Assembly: GCA_023388715.1 (NCBI GenBank) | Contig: JAEWFT010000045.1 | Span: 1-64,000 of the forward strand | Direction of reading: 5' to 3' | Length of the DNA: 64,000 bases | Source of the DNA: Pseudomonadota bacterium | GTDB taxonomy: Bacteria > Pseudomonadota > Gammaproteobacteria > Xanthomonadales > Xanthomonadaceae | In this document: positions 39,545 to 48,001 of the stretch, piece after piece | How positions within the stretch are numbered: position 1 is the first letter of the stretch | How the letters are laid out: every line of letters starts with the position of its first letter | The notes under the pieces: generated by a model | Database searches by the model: none | What the model saw: only the letters and a program-made list of their open reading frames with translations | Told to the model about the DNA's origin: nothing | Made by a program: the position numbers and the translations under genes

Positions 39545-40975
39545 TCAGGGCATGGGCACGTTGTAGGCGCGGCCGTTTCGCAACACGCGCAGGTAGAGCT
39601 GCGCCGGGGTGGTCGCCATCACCGCGCGGAAGCCGGTGAGGTCGCTGAACTGGCCGGTGTTGGCGGCCAGCACCACGTCGCCGACGCGCAGGCCGGTCTG
39701 CGCGATGCGGCTGCCGGGCACCACCTTGTCTACGACCACGCCGGAAAGCCCCTGGCGGCGCAGCGATTCGGGCAGCTCGGCGAAGCTGGCGCCGGCCAGG
39801 CGCGGGTCCAGTTCGGCGCCTTCCAGCGCCTTGGGGACTTCGCGCAGCCCGGTGGTCACCTGCAGCGCGCGGCCGTCGCGGCGGACGTCGAGCACGATCC
39901 GCGCATCCGGGCGCTGCAGGCCCTGGAAATTGCGCAGCGCTTCGGCGTCGCGCACCGCCTGGCCATTCGCGGCCAGGATCACGTCGCCCACGCGCAGGCC
40001 GGCGCTGGCGGCGGCCGAGCCGGGATGCACGCGGGTCACCACCGCGCCGCGGGCCTCGTCCAGGCCCAGCCCGCGGGCGATCCGCGCGTCCACGTCCTGG
40101 CTGTCGATGCCGAGCGTGCCGCGACGGACCACGCCACCGGCCAGCAGCTGGTCCTTGATGCCGTTGGCGAGGTTGGACGGGATCGCGAAGCCCAGCCCGA
40201 TGTTGCCCGCGGCCGATCCGCGCGGGTTGAAGCTCGCGGTGTTGATGCCGACCAGCTGGCCGTTGAGGTTGACCAGCGCGCCGCCGGAGTTGCCGGGGTT
40301 GATCGAGGCATCGGTCTGGATGAAGTTCTGGAAGCCGGCGCCCGGCAGGTTGTTGCGCCCGACCGCCGAGACGATCCCGGAAGTCACCGTCTGGCCCACG
40401 CCGAACGGGTTGCCGATCGCGACCACGAAGTCGCCGATCTGCATCGCGTCGCTGTTGGCCAGCGGGATCGCGGTGAGGTTGTCGGCGGGGATCTTCATCA
40501 GCGCGATGTCGGTGTCGGCGTCATTGCCGACGAACTCCGCCTTGAGCGTGCGCCCGTCGGCGAGGATGACTTCGACTTCGTCGGCGTCCTCGACCACGTG
40601 GTTATTGGTGAGCACGAGACCGCGCTGCGCATCGATGATCACCCCGGAGCCGAGCGAGCGCGCGATCCGCTCCTGCGGGATCCCGAACATGCGGCGGAAC
40701 ACCGGATCGTCGCCGAACGGCGTGTTCACCCGCACCCGCTGCTTGGTATTGACGCTGACCACGGCCGGCAACACGCGCTTGAGCATCGGCGCCAGCGATG
40801 GCATCGGGGTGCCGGCGACCACGTTGGGCAGTGCGCCCGCGGCGGGAATCGCGCTGGCGGCGCCGGGTTGCGCGGCCACCGGCGAATCCAGCGCCAGGTG
40901 CAGGCCAGTCGCGGCAAAGCCGCCAAACGCCGCGGCCGCGGTGAGGGCAAGCAGGGTCTTGGAGGAGGTCTTCAT
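39545..40975 (-). CDS. degQ: DegQ-type periplasmic serine protease
   Basis: 476 aa. Signal sequence, trypsin-like domain with His126 in TNNHVV, Asp156 in TDIALMK and Ser230 in GNSGGALV, and two PDZ domains (about 265-355 and 385-475). Periplasmic quality-control protease and chaperone for unfolded envelope proteins. Could equally be named mucD/degP. The upstream 78 bases contain a TGTTAACA palindrome but no convincing sigma-E promoter. Confidence 0.93.
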   Translation of the reverse strand: MKTSSKTLLALTAAAAFGGFAATGLHLALDSPVAAQPGAASAIPAAGALPNVVAGTPMPSLAPMLKRVLPAVVSVNTKQRVRVNTPFGDDPVFRRMFGIPQERIARSLGSGVIIDAQRGLVLTNNHVVEDADEVEVILADGRTLKAEFVGNDADTDIALMKIPADNLTAIPLANSDAMQIGDFVVAIGNPFGVGQTVTSGIVSAVGRNNLPGAGFQNFIQTDASINPGNSGGALVNLNGQLVGINTASFNPRGSAAGNIGLGFAIPSNLANGIKDQLLAGGVVRRGTLGIDSQDVDARIARGLGLDEARGAVVTRVHPGSAAASAGLRVGDVILAANGQAVRDAEALRNFQGLQRPDARIVLDVRRDGRALQVTTGLREVPKALEGAELDPRLAGASFAELPESLRRQGLSGVVVDKVVPGSRIAQTGLRVGDVVLAANTGQFSDLTGFRAVMATTPAQLYLRVLRNGRAYNVPMP

Positions 40976-41052
40976 GGGCGAATCGTGACGGCTCGATTGT
41001 TAACATTCAGTTTCGTCGTAGCCGATGCAATCGCGGCTGAAGCCGGGCGTAC

Positions 41053-42030
41053 TCAGAACGCGTAGGCCAGCGTCAGCGACCAGTTGCGCGGCCGCCCGTA
41101 ATAGCCGGTAACGATGCCGAACGGATACGCGAACCCGGAAGTGCGATGGGCACGGTTGCCGAGGTTCTCCCCACGCAGCGCCAGCTCCCAGTGCTCCCGG
41201 GGCGAGGTCCACTCCACCGAGGCATTCCACAACGCGTACCCGCCTTGCCGCAGCAGCGGCTGTAGATCCGTGGTGGGCCAGACCTCGCTCTGGTAGCGCC
41301 CGTCGATCCGCGCGCGCAGCCAGCCGGCGCGGCGCAGCGGGAAATCGCCCGCAACGCTGGTGCCAGCGGTGAGGCGCGGCGCGTTCGGGAACCGCCGCTG
41401 CGAGGCAACATCGATGCCGTTCTCCAGGTAACGGTCGTAGCGCGTGTCGAGCCATCCCGCGTGCCCGCTCCACTGCAGGTAGGCGCCGAGGCGCGTTCGC
41501 CACTCGAGCTCGGCGCCCTGCGCGGTGCCGCGGCCGGCATTGCGGAAATCGGGGAAGCCGGCGGAAAAGCGCGGGTCTTCGCTGGCGGTGAGGACGCTCA
41601 GCTGGATGTTGCGGTAGTCGTGGTGGAACAGCGTTGCGTTGACGGCCAGGGCGCCGCCAAGCCACTCGGTCTTCGCCCCCACCTCGTTGGCGACGACGGT
41701 TTCGGCGGCCAGCGGATGCACGGACTCCGGATAGGCCTTGGCATTGGCGCGCACGTTGTAGCTGCCGCCCTTGAAGCCGCAGCTGACCTGCCAGTACACC
41801 ATCGCCCGCGGGTCCGGGTGCCAGGACAGCGCGAGCCGCGGGGTGGGCGCGCTGTAGCGGGTGCGGTCGGTGAAGTCGGCCAGCACCTCGGCGACCTCGG
41901 CGTACCCGTCGTCGCGGTAGTAGGCGTTGTAGGCCGTGGCGGTCTTGCGCTCGACGGTGTAGCGCAGCCCCAGGTCCAGCTCCCAGTTCGCGCCGAAGCG
42001 GCGGCTGAGGTGGCCGTACACCGGGCCAAG
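41053..42030 (-). pseudogene. TonB-dependent receptor remnant, C-terminal barrel only
   Basis: About 325 codons read without interruption from about 42030 down to the stop. They match the end of a TonB-dependent receptor: GLRYTVERKT, GFKGGSYNVRANAK, GAELEWRTRLG, GRNYFG-like strand and the terminal aromatic LAYAF. The signal peptide, plug domain and first barrel strands are missing. No start codon or ribosome site exists at the upstream edge, which abuts the truncated TPR gene on the other strand. Dead by truncation, not by frameshift. Confidence 0.85.
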
Positions 42031-42852
42031 GTGATGACCGGCGACGGCGATCCGCGCGAACTGTTCCCGCTGGCGCAGGCGGCGGTGCAGAAGGCGTTGG
42101 CGATTGATCCGCAATCGGCCGAGGCGTGGTCGTCCAAGGGCTTCATCGAGTTCTGGTACGGCTGGGACTGGCCCGGCGCGGAGGCCTCGATCGCGCGCGC
42201 CATCGCCCTCAACCCCAACCTCGCCGAAGCCCAACTGGCGATGGCGCACCTGCTGGTCAACATCGGCCGGGCGCGGGATGCACTTCCCTTCGTCCGTCGC
42301 GCCATTGCGCTGGATCCGCTGTCGCCGCTGATCAACTCCCTGGGCAGCTACTTCCTGCGCATAGCGGGCGAGGCGGAAGACGCGCAGAAGCACCTGCAGA
42401 AGACCCTGGAGCTGGAGCCGGATGCCTGGATCGCCATGCGCATCAAGGCAGGGCGAGCGCTGGCAGCCGGCAACAACGCGGAGGCGGTGGCCAACCTCCA
42501 GCGCGCGGTGGAGATCTCGCAGGGCCAGAGCAACACGGTGGCCTCGCTGGGCCAGGCTTATCTCGCTGCCGGGGATCGCGCGTCCGCGGAACGCCTGATG
42601 GCCGAACTGGAAGCACGTCGCCAACGCGACTACGTGCCGGCGACCAGCCTGGCCCAGCTGGCCGACGCGCTGGGCGATCGCACGCGCGCGCTGGATCTGC
42701 TTGAACAGGGCTACCGCGAGCGCGACGTGCGCATGTCGTTCCTGCTGCTGGACTGGCCGCAGCTGCGCGCCGAGCCCCGCTACCTGGCCTTGCTCGAACG
42801 CATGCGCCTGCCGCTGCCAGCGAGCCCGGGCGAGGAGCGCAGCGGGCCCTGA
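42031..42852 (+). pseudogene. TPR protein remnant, C-terminal half only
   Basis: About 272 codons. Contains at least five tetratricopeptide-like repeats (ALAIDPQSAEAW, AIALNPNLAEAQ, AIALDPLSPLI, LELEPDAWIA) and the closing segment YVPATSLAQLADALGDRTRAL. This matches the C-terminus of CadC-like winged-helix or kinase-TPR regulators, which have a longer N-terminal part. GTG at 42031 or ATG at 42034 could start a short product, and AAGG lies just upstream, so a residual expressed fragment cannot be excluded. The N-terminal half is missing at the same point where the receptor is cut. Confidence 0.8.
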
Positions 42853-42974
42853 GACGGTTGCGCGCCGCAGCACGTTTGCCCATTCAGGCCGGCCCCCGGA
42901 ACGCCGCGCTGAGTCCCTGGCCCACTGCTGGCGCGGCTTTCGCGCCAACCCGACGGCCGGGCGCAAATTGGTCA

Positions 42975-43061
42975 TTGACTGGCGTCGGGGCCGTGCTATG
43001 GTTTACCGGCAATGCCACTAGATGTAGTGGTCATTGATGCAATAGTTACCAATTCTAGTGG
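42975..43061 (+). promoter_or_regulatory. nrdJa promoter with two NrdR boxes
   Basis: TTGACT (42975-42980), 16 bases, TATGGT (42997-43002) is a good sigma-70 promoter. Box 1, CCACTAGATGTAGTGG (43015-43030), is a perfect inverted repeat matching the NrdR consensus. Box 2, TTACCAATTCTAGTGG (43046-43061), matches in the right arm and is 31 bases downstream, three helical turns, the usual pairing. NrdR represses ribonucleotide reductase genes when dATP is ample. A leader of about 220 bases then runs to nrdJa; I see no cobalamin riboswitch in it. Confidence 0.85.
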
Positions 43062-43227
43062 GCGCAATAAAGCGGCGTTGGGGAGCGACGCTGGGCGGCT
43101 GGAAACCCTGCAAACGCGCACTGTCCGGTGATCCGGACCGGTTGCGCATGGCAACCGCCGCTTCCCGATCCCGCGAAGGCACGCAGCCAGGCTGCAGCAG
43201 GCAACATGGACAGGAGAGTCGACAGGC

Positions 43228-45378
43228 ATGAGCACGGCGAGGCTTGAGGCAGTGGTCACGGACGCGAAGCAGGACATCCCGATGCAGCCCGCATCGATGG
43301 ACATCTGGGACAAGAAGTACCGCCTGAAGACCAAGCAGGGCGAGCCGCTGGATGCCGATATCGACGGCACCTACCTGCGCGTGGCCAAGGCGCTGGCGGA
43401 AGCCGAGCCGACCGCCGAGCTGCAGCAGTACTGGCAGGAGCGCTTCGCATGGGCGCTGCGCCGCGGCGCGATCCCGGCCGGCCGCATCACCTCCAACGCC
43501 GGCGCGCAGGCGCACAAGCCCGCGACCAGCACCATCAACTGCACCGTGTCCGGCACCATCACCGATTCGATGGACGGCATCCTGTAGAAGGTCCACGAGG
43601 CCGGGCTGACGCTCAAGGCCGGTTGCGGGATCGGGTACGAATTCTCCACGCTGCGCCCGCGCGGCGCCTTCGTCGCCGGCGCCGGCGCCTACACCTCCGG
43701 CCCGATGTCCTTCATGGATATCTACGACAAGATGTGTTTCACCGTGTCCAGCGCCGGTGGCCGCCGCGGTGCGCAGATGGGCACCTTCGACGTCTCGCAT
43801 CCCGACGTGAAGGACTTCATCCGCGCCAAGCGCGAGGACGGCCGCCTGCGCCAGTTCAACCTCAGCCTGCTGATCACCGACGGCTTCATGCAGGCGGTGG
43901 AGACCGACGCCGACTGGCCGCTGGTGTTCCCGATCAACGAGAAGGAGGCGGGCGAGCTCGACCTCGCCAACGCCGCAGAGGTGGTGTGGCGCGACTGGCC
44001 CACCCACAAGAACTACATCGTGCGCGACGACGGCCTGGTGGCCTGCAAGGTGTACGGGCACATCCGCGCCCGCCACCTGTGGGACATGATCATGGTCTCG
44101 ACCTACGACTACGCCGAGCCGGGCTTCATCCTGATCGACAAGGTCAACGAGATGAACAACAACTGGTGGTGCGAGAACATCCGCGCCACCAACCCCTGCG
44201 GCGAGCAGCCGCTGCCGCCCTACGGCGCCTGCCTGCTGGGGTCGGTCAATCTGACCAAGTTCGTCAAGCATCCCTTCACCCCCCAGGCCGCGTTCGACTG
44301 GGAGGAATACAAGGAAGTGGTGCGCGTGTTCACCCGCATGCTGGACAACGTGGTCGAAGTGAACGGCCTGCCGTTGCAGCAGCAGCGCGAGGAAATCCTG
44401 CGCAAGCGCCGCCACGGCATGGGCTTCCTCGGCCTGGGCAGCACCATCACCATGCTGCGGATGAAGTACGGCAGCGGCGAGAGCTGCGAGTTCACCGAGC
44501 GCATCGCCCGCGAGATGGCGGTGGCCGGCTGGGAAACCGGCCTTGCGCTGGCGCAGGAGAAAGGCCCGGCGCCGATCATGGACGAGCGCTTCACCGTCAC
44601 CGCCGAGATGCTGCGCAAGCGCCCGGAGATGGCGGCAGACGGCTGGAAGGTCGGCCAGGAGATCGAGGGCAAGGTGCTGCATGCGCGCTACAGCCGCTAT
44701 ATGCAGAAGGTCGCCGAGGTGGCGCCCGAACTGGTCGAGCAGCTGGCGGAAACCGGCGCGCGCTTCACCCACCACAGCTCGATCGCGCCGACCGGCACCA
44801 TCTCGCTGTCGCTGGCCAACAACGCCAGCAACGGCATCGAGCCGAGCTTCGCGCACCACTACAGCCGCAACGTGATCCGCGAAGGCAAGAAGACCAAGGA
44901 GAAGGTCGACGTCTTCTCGTTCGAGCTGCTGGCCTACCGCGAGCTGGTCAACCCCAAGGCGATGCCGTTCGCCGAGGACGCCGAGGCGCGCCTGCCGGAG
45001 TACTTCATCTCCGCCGACGACATCAGCCCGAAGGAGCACGTGGACGTGCAGGCCGCGGCGCAGCGCTGGGTGGATTCCTCGATCTCCAAGACCGCGAACG
45101 TCCCGACCGATTACCCGTACGAGGACTTCAAGGACATCTACCGCTACGCGCACCAGCAGGGCCTGAAGGGCTGCACCACCTTCCGCTTCAACCCCGCCGC
45201 GTTCCAGGGCGTGCTGGTCAAGGAAGCCGACCTTGCGAACACCACCTATCGCTTCGAGCTCGAGGACGGCAGCGTGGTGGAGGTCCAGGGCAACGAGCAG
45301 ATCGAGTACGACGGCGAGATGCACACCGCGGCCAATCTCTTCGATGCGCTGAAGGAGGGGTACTACGGCAAGTTCTGA
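43228..45378 (+). pseudogene. nrdJ: nrdJa, class II ribonucleotide reductase large part, interrupted by an amber codon
   Basis: Adenosylcobalamin-dependent ribonucleotide reductase, catalytic part, about 716 codons in one frame. Codon 120 (43585-43587) is TAG in ...MDGIL-TAG-KVHEAGLTLKAG, where relatives have a sense codon; the flanking reading is continuous and well conserved on both sides. Catalytic residues: Cys105 (first redox Cys, before the stop), Cys324 in NPCGEQ (radical Cys) and Cys335 in GACLLGS (second redox Cys), both after it. Without read-through the product is 119 aa and inactive. A start at 43705 could give a 557-aa fragment lacking Cys105. It has no C-terminal Cys-rich tail; that is on nrdJb. 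Could be a real nonsense mutation or a sequencing error. Confidence 0.85.
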
Positions 45379-45488
45379 CGCCGGCCGTCGTTCGCTGCAC
45401 GTCGTGCCCGTCACGCTGCACGGACGCCGTTTCCGGGTATAGGATCGCGCTGTGGTACCCAACAACCTGCGCCCTACGAGGAGGGCTT

Positions 45489-46166
45489 ATGAGCAAAGGT
45501 AAAGGAGTCGCGGCGAAATTGTCTGATGCCGCAGAGACGGTGAAGGACGCCGCGTCGAACGTCGGCAGCACCATCGCCGCCACCGCGGAAGGTGCGGTGG
45601 ACACGGTCCTGAAGACCGCGACCAAGGCACGCAAGGCCGCCGACCGTGCCGTCAAGGACGCGCGCAAGGCAGTCAAGAAGACCACCACGAAAGCCAAGAA
45701 GAAGCTCGAAGCCGTCACCAGCGAAGCGAAGAAGGAAGCCGCCTCGTTGAAGCGCAAGGGAACCGGCAAGAAGGCCGCGAAGAAGGCCCCGGCGAAGAAG
45801 TCCACCGCCAGCAAGTCGACGGCGAAGAAGGCACCGGCCAAGAAGGCCACGGCCAAGAAGGCGACAGCGAAGAAGGCCACTGCCAAGAAGGCTCCGGCGA
45901 AGAAGGCCGCCGCCAAGAAGGCTCCGGCGAGGAAGACGGCGGCAAAGAAGGCGCCCGCGAAGAAGTCGGCGGCAAAGAAGGCGCCCGCGAAGAAGTCGGC
46001 GGCGAAGAAGGCACCGGCCCGCAAGGCGGCCGCCACGAAGTCGCCGGCGAAGAAGGCGACCGCACGCAAGGCCCCCGCCGCGAAGAAGGCCCCGGCAAAG
46101 AAGTCCACCGCCAGCAAGTCGGCGGCGAAGAAGGCCGCCGCCAGGAAGGCGCCGGCCCGGAAGTAA
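45489..46166 (+). CDS. Histone H1-like lysine/alanine-rich DNA-binding protein
   Basis: 225 aa. Residues 1-95 are an amphipathic, Ala/Lys/Asp-rich region. From about 96 to the end it is a run of tandem units of the form KKAPAKK/KKATAKK/KKSAAKK, extremely basic, like the C-terminal tail of eukaryotic H1 and the AlgP/HupB/Hc-type bacterial proteins. It is expected to bind DNA or RNA without sequence preference. It is preceded by GGAGGGCTT and its own -10-like TATAGGAT at 45438-45445. It sits between nrdJa and nrdJb, which in other bacteria are neighbours. Confidence 0.9.
   Translation: MSKGKGVAAKLSDAAETVKDAASNVGSTIAATAEGAVDTVLKTATKARKAADRAVKDARKAVKKTTTKAKKKLEAVTSEAKKEAASLKRKGTGKKAAKKAPAKKSTASKSTAKKAPAKKATAKKATAKKATAKKAPAKKAAAKKAPARKTAAKKAPAKKSAAKKAPAKKSAAKKAPARKAAATKSPAKKATARKAPAAKKAPAKKSTASKSAAKKAAARKAPARK
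45780..46160 (+). repeat. Tandem coding repeat of the histone-like gene
   Basis: About 380 bases of imperfect units near 15-30 bases built on AAGAAGGCNCCGGCNAAGAAG, encoding the KKAPAKK motif. Repeat number is likely to vary between strains. Confidence 0.8.
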
Positions 46167-46245
46167 GGCACCACCCCGTCGCCCGGCGGCCATCCGCCGG
46201 GCGGCAGTTCCAGCACCCCGACACGCACCAGCAGGACTGCATCGC

Positions 46246-47010
46246 ATGACCGTCAGGATCGAGAAGAAAATCAAGGGTTACAGCGTCGTCACCGCCGAGG
46301 ACAAGGCGAAGGACGCCGTGCCCGCGCCGCCGGCCGTGGTCGAGGCCCCGGAAGACAACGTCATCCAGATGCACGAGCGCATCGAGCGCCCGGAAGTGCT
46401 GGTCGGCTCGACCTACAAGATCAAGTCGCCGCTGGTGGAACACGCGATGTACGTGACCATCAACGACATCGTGCTCAATGCCGGCAACGAGCACGAGCAC
46501 CGGCGCCCGTTCGAGATCTTCATCAATTGCAAGTCGATGGAGCATTTCCAGTGGATCGTCGCGCTCACCCGGATCATGTCCGCGGTGTTCCGCAAGGGTG
46601 GCGACGTGACCTTCATCGTCGACGAGATGAAGGCCGTGTTCGACCCGCGCGGCGGCTACTTCAAGGCCGGCGGCGTGTACATGCCCTCGCTGGTGGCCGA
46701 GCTGGGCAGCATCGTCGAGGAACACCTGAAGTCGATCGGCATGCTGCACGACCCGGAGATGAGCGATGCCCAGCGCGCGCTGATCGCCGAGAAGCGCCAC
46801 GCCTACGAGCAGCGCTCAAAAAAAAAACCTGACGTGACCCCTGCCGCCGACGTCCCCGGCGCCGGCCACCAGGAAGACATCGAAGTCACCGGCGACGGCG
46901 CCAGCTTCCCGCCCACCGCGACCATGTGCCACAAGTGCAGCACCAAGGCGGTGGTGATCATGGACGGGTGTGCGACGTGCCTGAATTGCGGGTACTCGAA
47001 GTGCGGATGA
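46246..47010 (+). CDS. NrdJb, C-terminal part of split class II ribonucleotide reductase
   Basis: 254 aa. TSCPD-type domain (about 45-165; YKIKSPLVEHAMYVTIND, FIVDEMKAVFDPRGGYF) and a Cys-rich tail with CHKC, CATC, CGYSKC, which acts as a redox-active/zinc-binding module transferring electrons to the active-site cysteines of NrdJa. In most bacteria NrdJ is a single protein; a split NrdJa/NrdJb is known from Pseudomonas and related groups. A run of ten A (46818-46827) encodes Ser-Lys-Lys-Lys-Pro between domain and tail. Separated from nrdJa by the histone-like gene and 868 bases. Confidence 0.9.
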   Translation: MTVRIEKKIKGYSVVTAEDKAKDAVPAPPAVVEAPEDNVIQMHERIERPEVLVGSTYKIKSPLVEHAMYVTINDIVLNAGNEHEHRRPFEIFINCKSMEHFQWIVALTRIMSAVFRKGGDVTFIVDEMKAVFDPRGGYFKAGGVYMPSLVAELGSIVEEHLKSIGMLHDPEMSDAQRALIAEKRHAYEQRSKKKPDVTPAADVPGAGHQEDIEVTGDGASFPPTATMCHKCSTKAVVIMDGCATCLNCGYSKCG

Positions 47011-47077
47011 GGGCAAGGTCGGCCTGAGTCACAGGTGCGGAGCAGGATGTCCTGATTCGTTGCCGCAAGGACGCACC

Positions 47078-47821
47078 ATGGCGCTCAAGCCGCATTCCAG
47101 ACTGCACCGCCTCCTGCGCTGCCTACCCGCGCTGCTGTTGTCCTGCCTCATCCCGGTGGCACTGGCCGCGCCGCCGAAGCCCGCCGAAGTGGCGGTGCTG
47201 TCCACCCTGCACACGCTGCATGACGACGTGCCGGCGTACTCCCGCAGCGCGCTGCGGGAGAGCATCCTGCGCCTGCGGCCGGACGTGCTGTGCATCGAGG
47301 TGCGCGCGGACCGCTATGCGCAACGCGCCAAGGAAGCGACCAAGGTCGAGTATCCGGACGTCGTGTATCCGTTGATCGATGCCCACCGCTATCGCGTGCA
47401 TGCGATGGAGCCGGCGCCCCCGCGCTACGACGAGATCGTAGGGCCGTACGCCTCGGCGGGGCGCGAGTTCCAAGCGCGCGACCCGGTGGCGGCGAGCGCG
47501 TTCGCAGCGCAAACGGAGGCGCTGTATGCAACGTTGCGTGCGTACTGGACCAACCCGTCCCGGGTGAACGACGCGGTCACCGACCAGCAGATGCGCGCCA
47601 AGCATCTGCTGCAGGAGGCGTTGGTCGGCGAGGGCGAGCGCGCGGGCTGGGAGGCCTGGAACCGGCATTTCCTCGACGTGATCACCAGCGCGGCGGCCGC
47701 ACATCCCGGCAAGCGCATCGTGGTGCTGGTCGGGGCCGAGCATGGTTACTGGCTGCGCGAGCGACTGGCAGGTCGGCCTAGAGTGCGCTTGCTGGATACC
47801 GCAGCACTATTGGCGGACTGA
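47078..47821 (+). CDS. Exported TraB/ChaN-like protein
   Basis: 247 aa. A signal peptide (about 1-30), then VAVLSTLHTLHDDVPAYS...LRPDVLCIEV, which fits the N-terminal motif of the TraB/PrgY and haem-binding ChaN-like superfamily (His-x-x-His near the N-terminus, Glu strand, then a conserved GAEHGYWL near the end). Likely periplasmic. Substrate unknown. Start at 47078 has AAGGA upstream; a TTG at 47060 is less likely. Monocistronic. Confidence 0.7.
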   Translation: MALKPHSRLHRLLRCLPALLLSCLIPVALAAPPKPAEVAVLSTLHTLHDDVPAYSRSALRESILRLRPDVLCIEVRADRYAQRAKEATKVEYPDVVYPLIDAHRYRVHAMEPAPPRYDEIVGPYASAGREFQARDPVAASAFAAQTEALYATLRAYWTNPSRVNDAVTDQQMRAKHLLQEALVGEGERAGWEAWNRHFLDVITSAAAAHPGKRIVVLVGAEHGYWLRERLAGRPRVRLLDTAALLAD

Positions 47822-47942
47822 CGGCGGGCGTCCCGTCAGGAAAAGGTAACAGGACACTTCCAGTTTGACGCGCGGTGCGCATTGAGCCGTCGCTGCGCAG
47901 AAGCTCTTACTCTTCTCGTGCGGCCGGGCGTCGCCCGCGACC

Positions 47943-47985
47943 GCATGCAAGACGGGCGGCCGAAGCCGCCCGCCCTTCTGCATGC
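47943..47985. terminator. Bidirectional hairpin between the TraB-like gene and the fasciclin gene
   Basis: GGGCGGC-CGAA-GCCGCCC core (47954-47971) inside wider matching arms GCATGC (47943-47948 and 47980-47985). It sits between two converging genes and could end both. Confidence 0.65.
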
Positions 47986-48001
47986 GTCAGCGCCGAGCGT
48001 G

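Noticed and set aside
40982..41045. Sigma-E-like promoter of degQ
   Set aside because: GAAACTG and the downstream region do not reach a convincing match to the -35 and -10 elements; left unassigned.
41053..42975. Single long minus-strand gene including the receptor and antisense of the TPR gene
   Set aside because: The part above about 42030 is antisense to clear TPR coding sequence; the frame is open by chance because of high GC.
43031..43227. Cobalamin riboswitch in the nrdJa leader
   Set aside because: I looked for the B12-box and its characteristic helices and saw neither; the only clear elements are the NrdR sites.
43705..45378. Independent gene starting at the internal ATG after the amber codon
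   Set aside because: Reading continues in the same frame across the stop with conserved residues on both sides, no ribosome site precedes 43705, and the shorter product lacks the first redox cysteine.
45780..46160. CRISPR array or mobile element in the repetitive lysine/alanine tract
   Set aside because: The units are coding, imperfect and lack constant spacers; they encode one reading frame.
47060..47077. TTG start of the TraB-like gene
   Set aside because: The AAGGA ribosome site and signal peptide fit the ATG at 47078 better.
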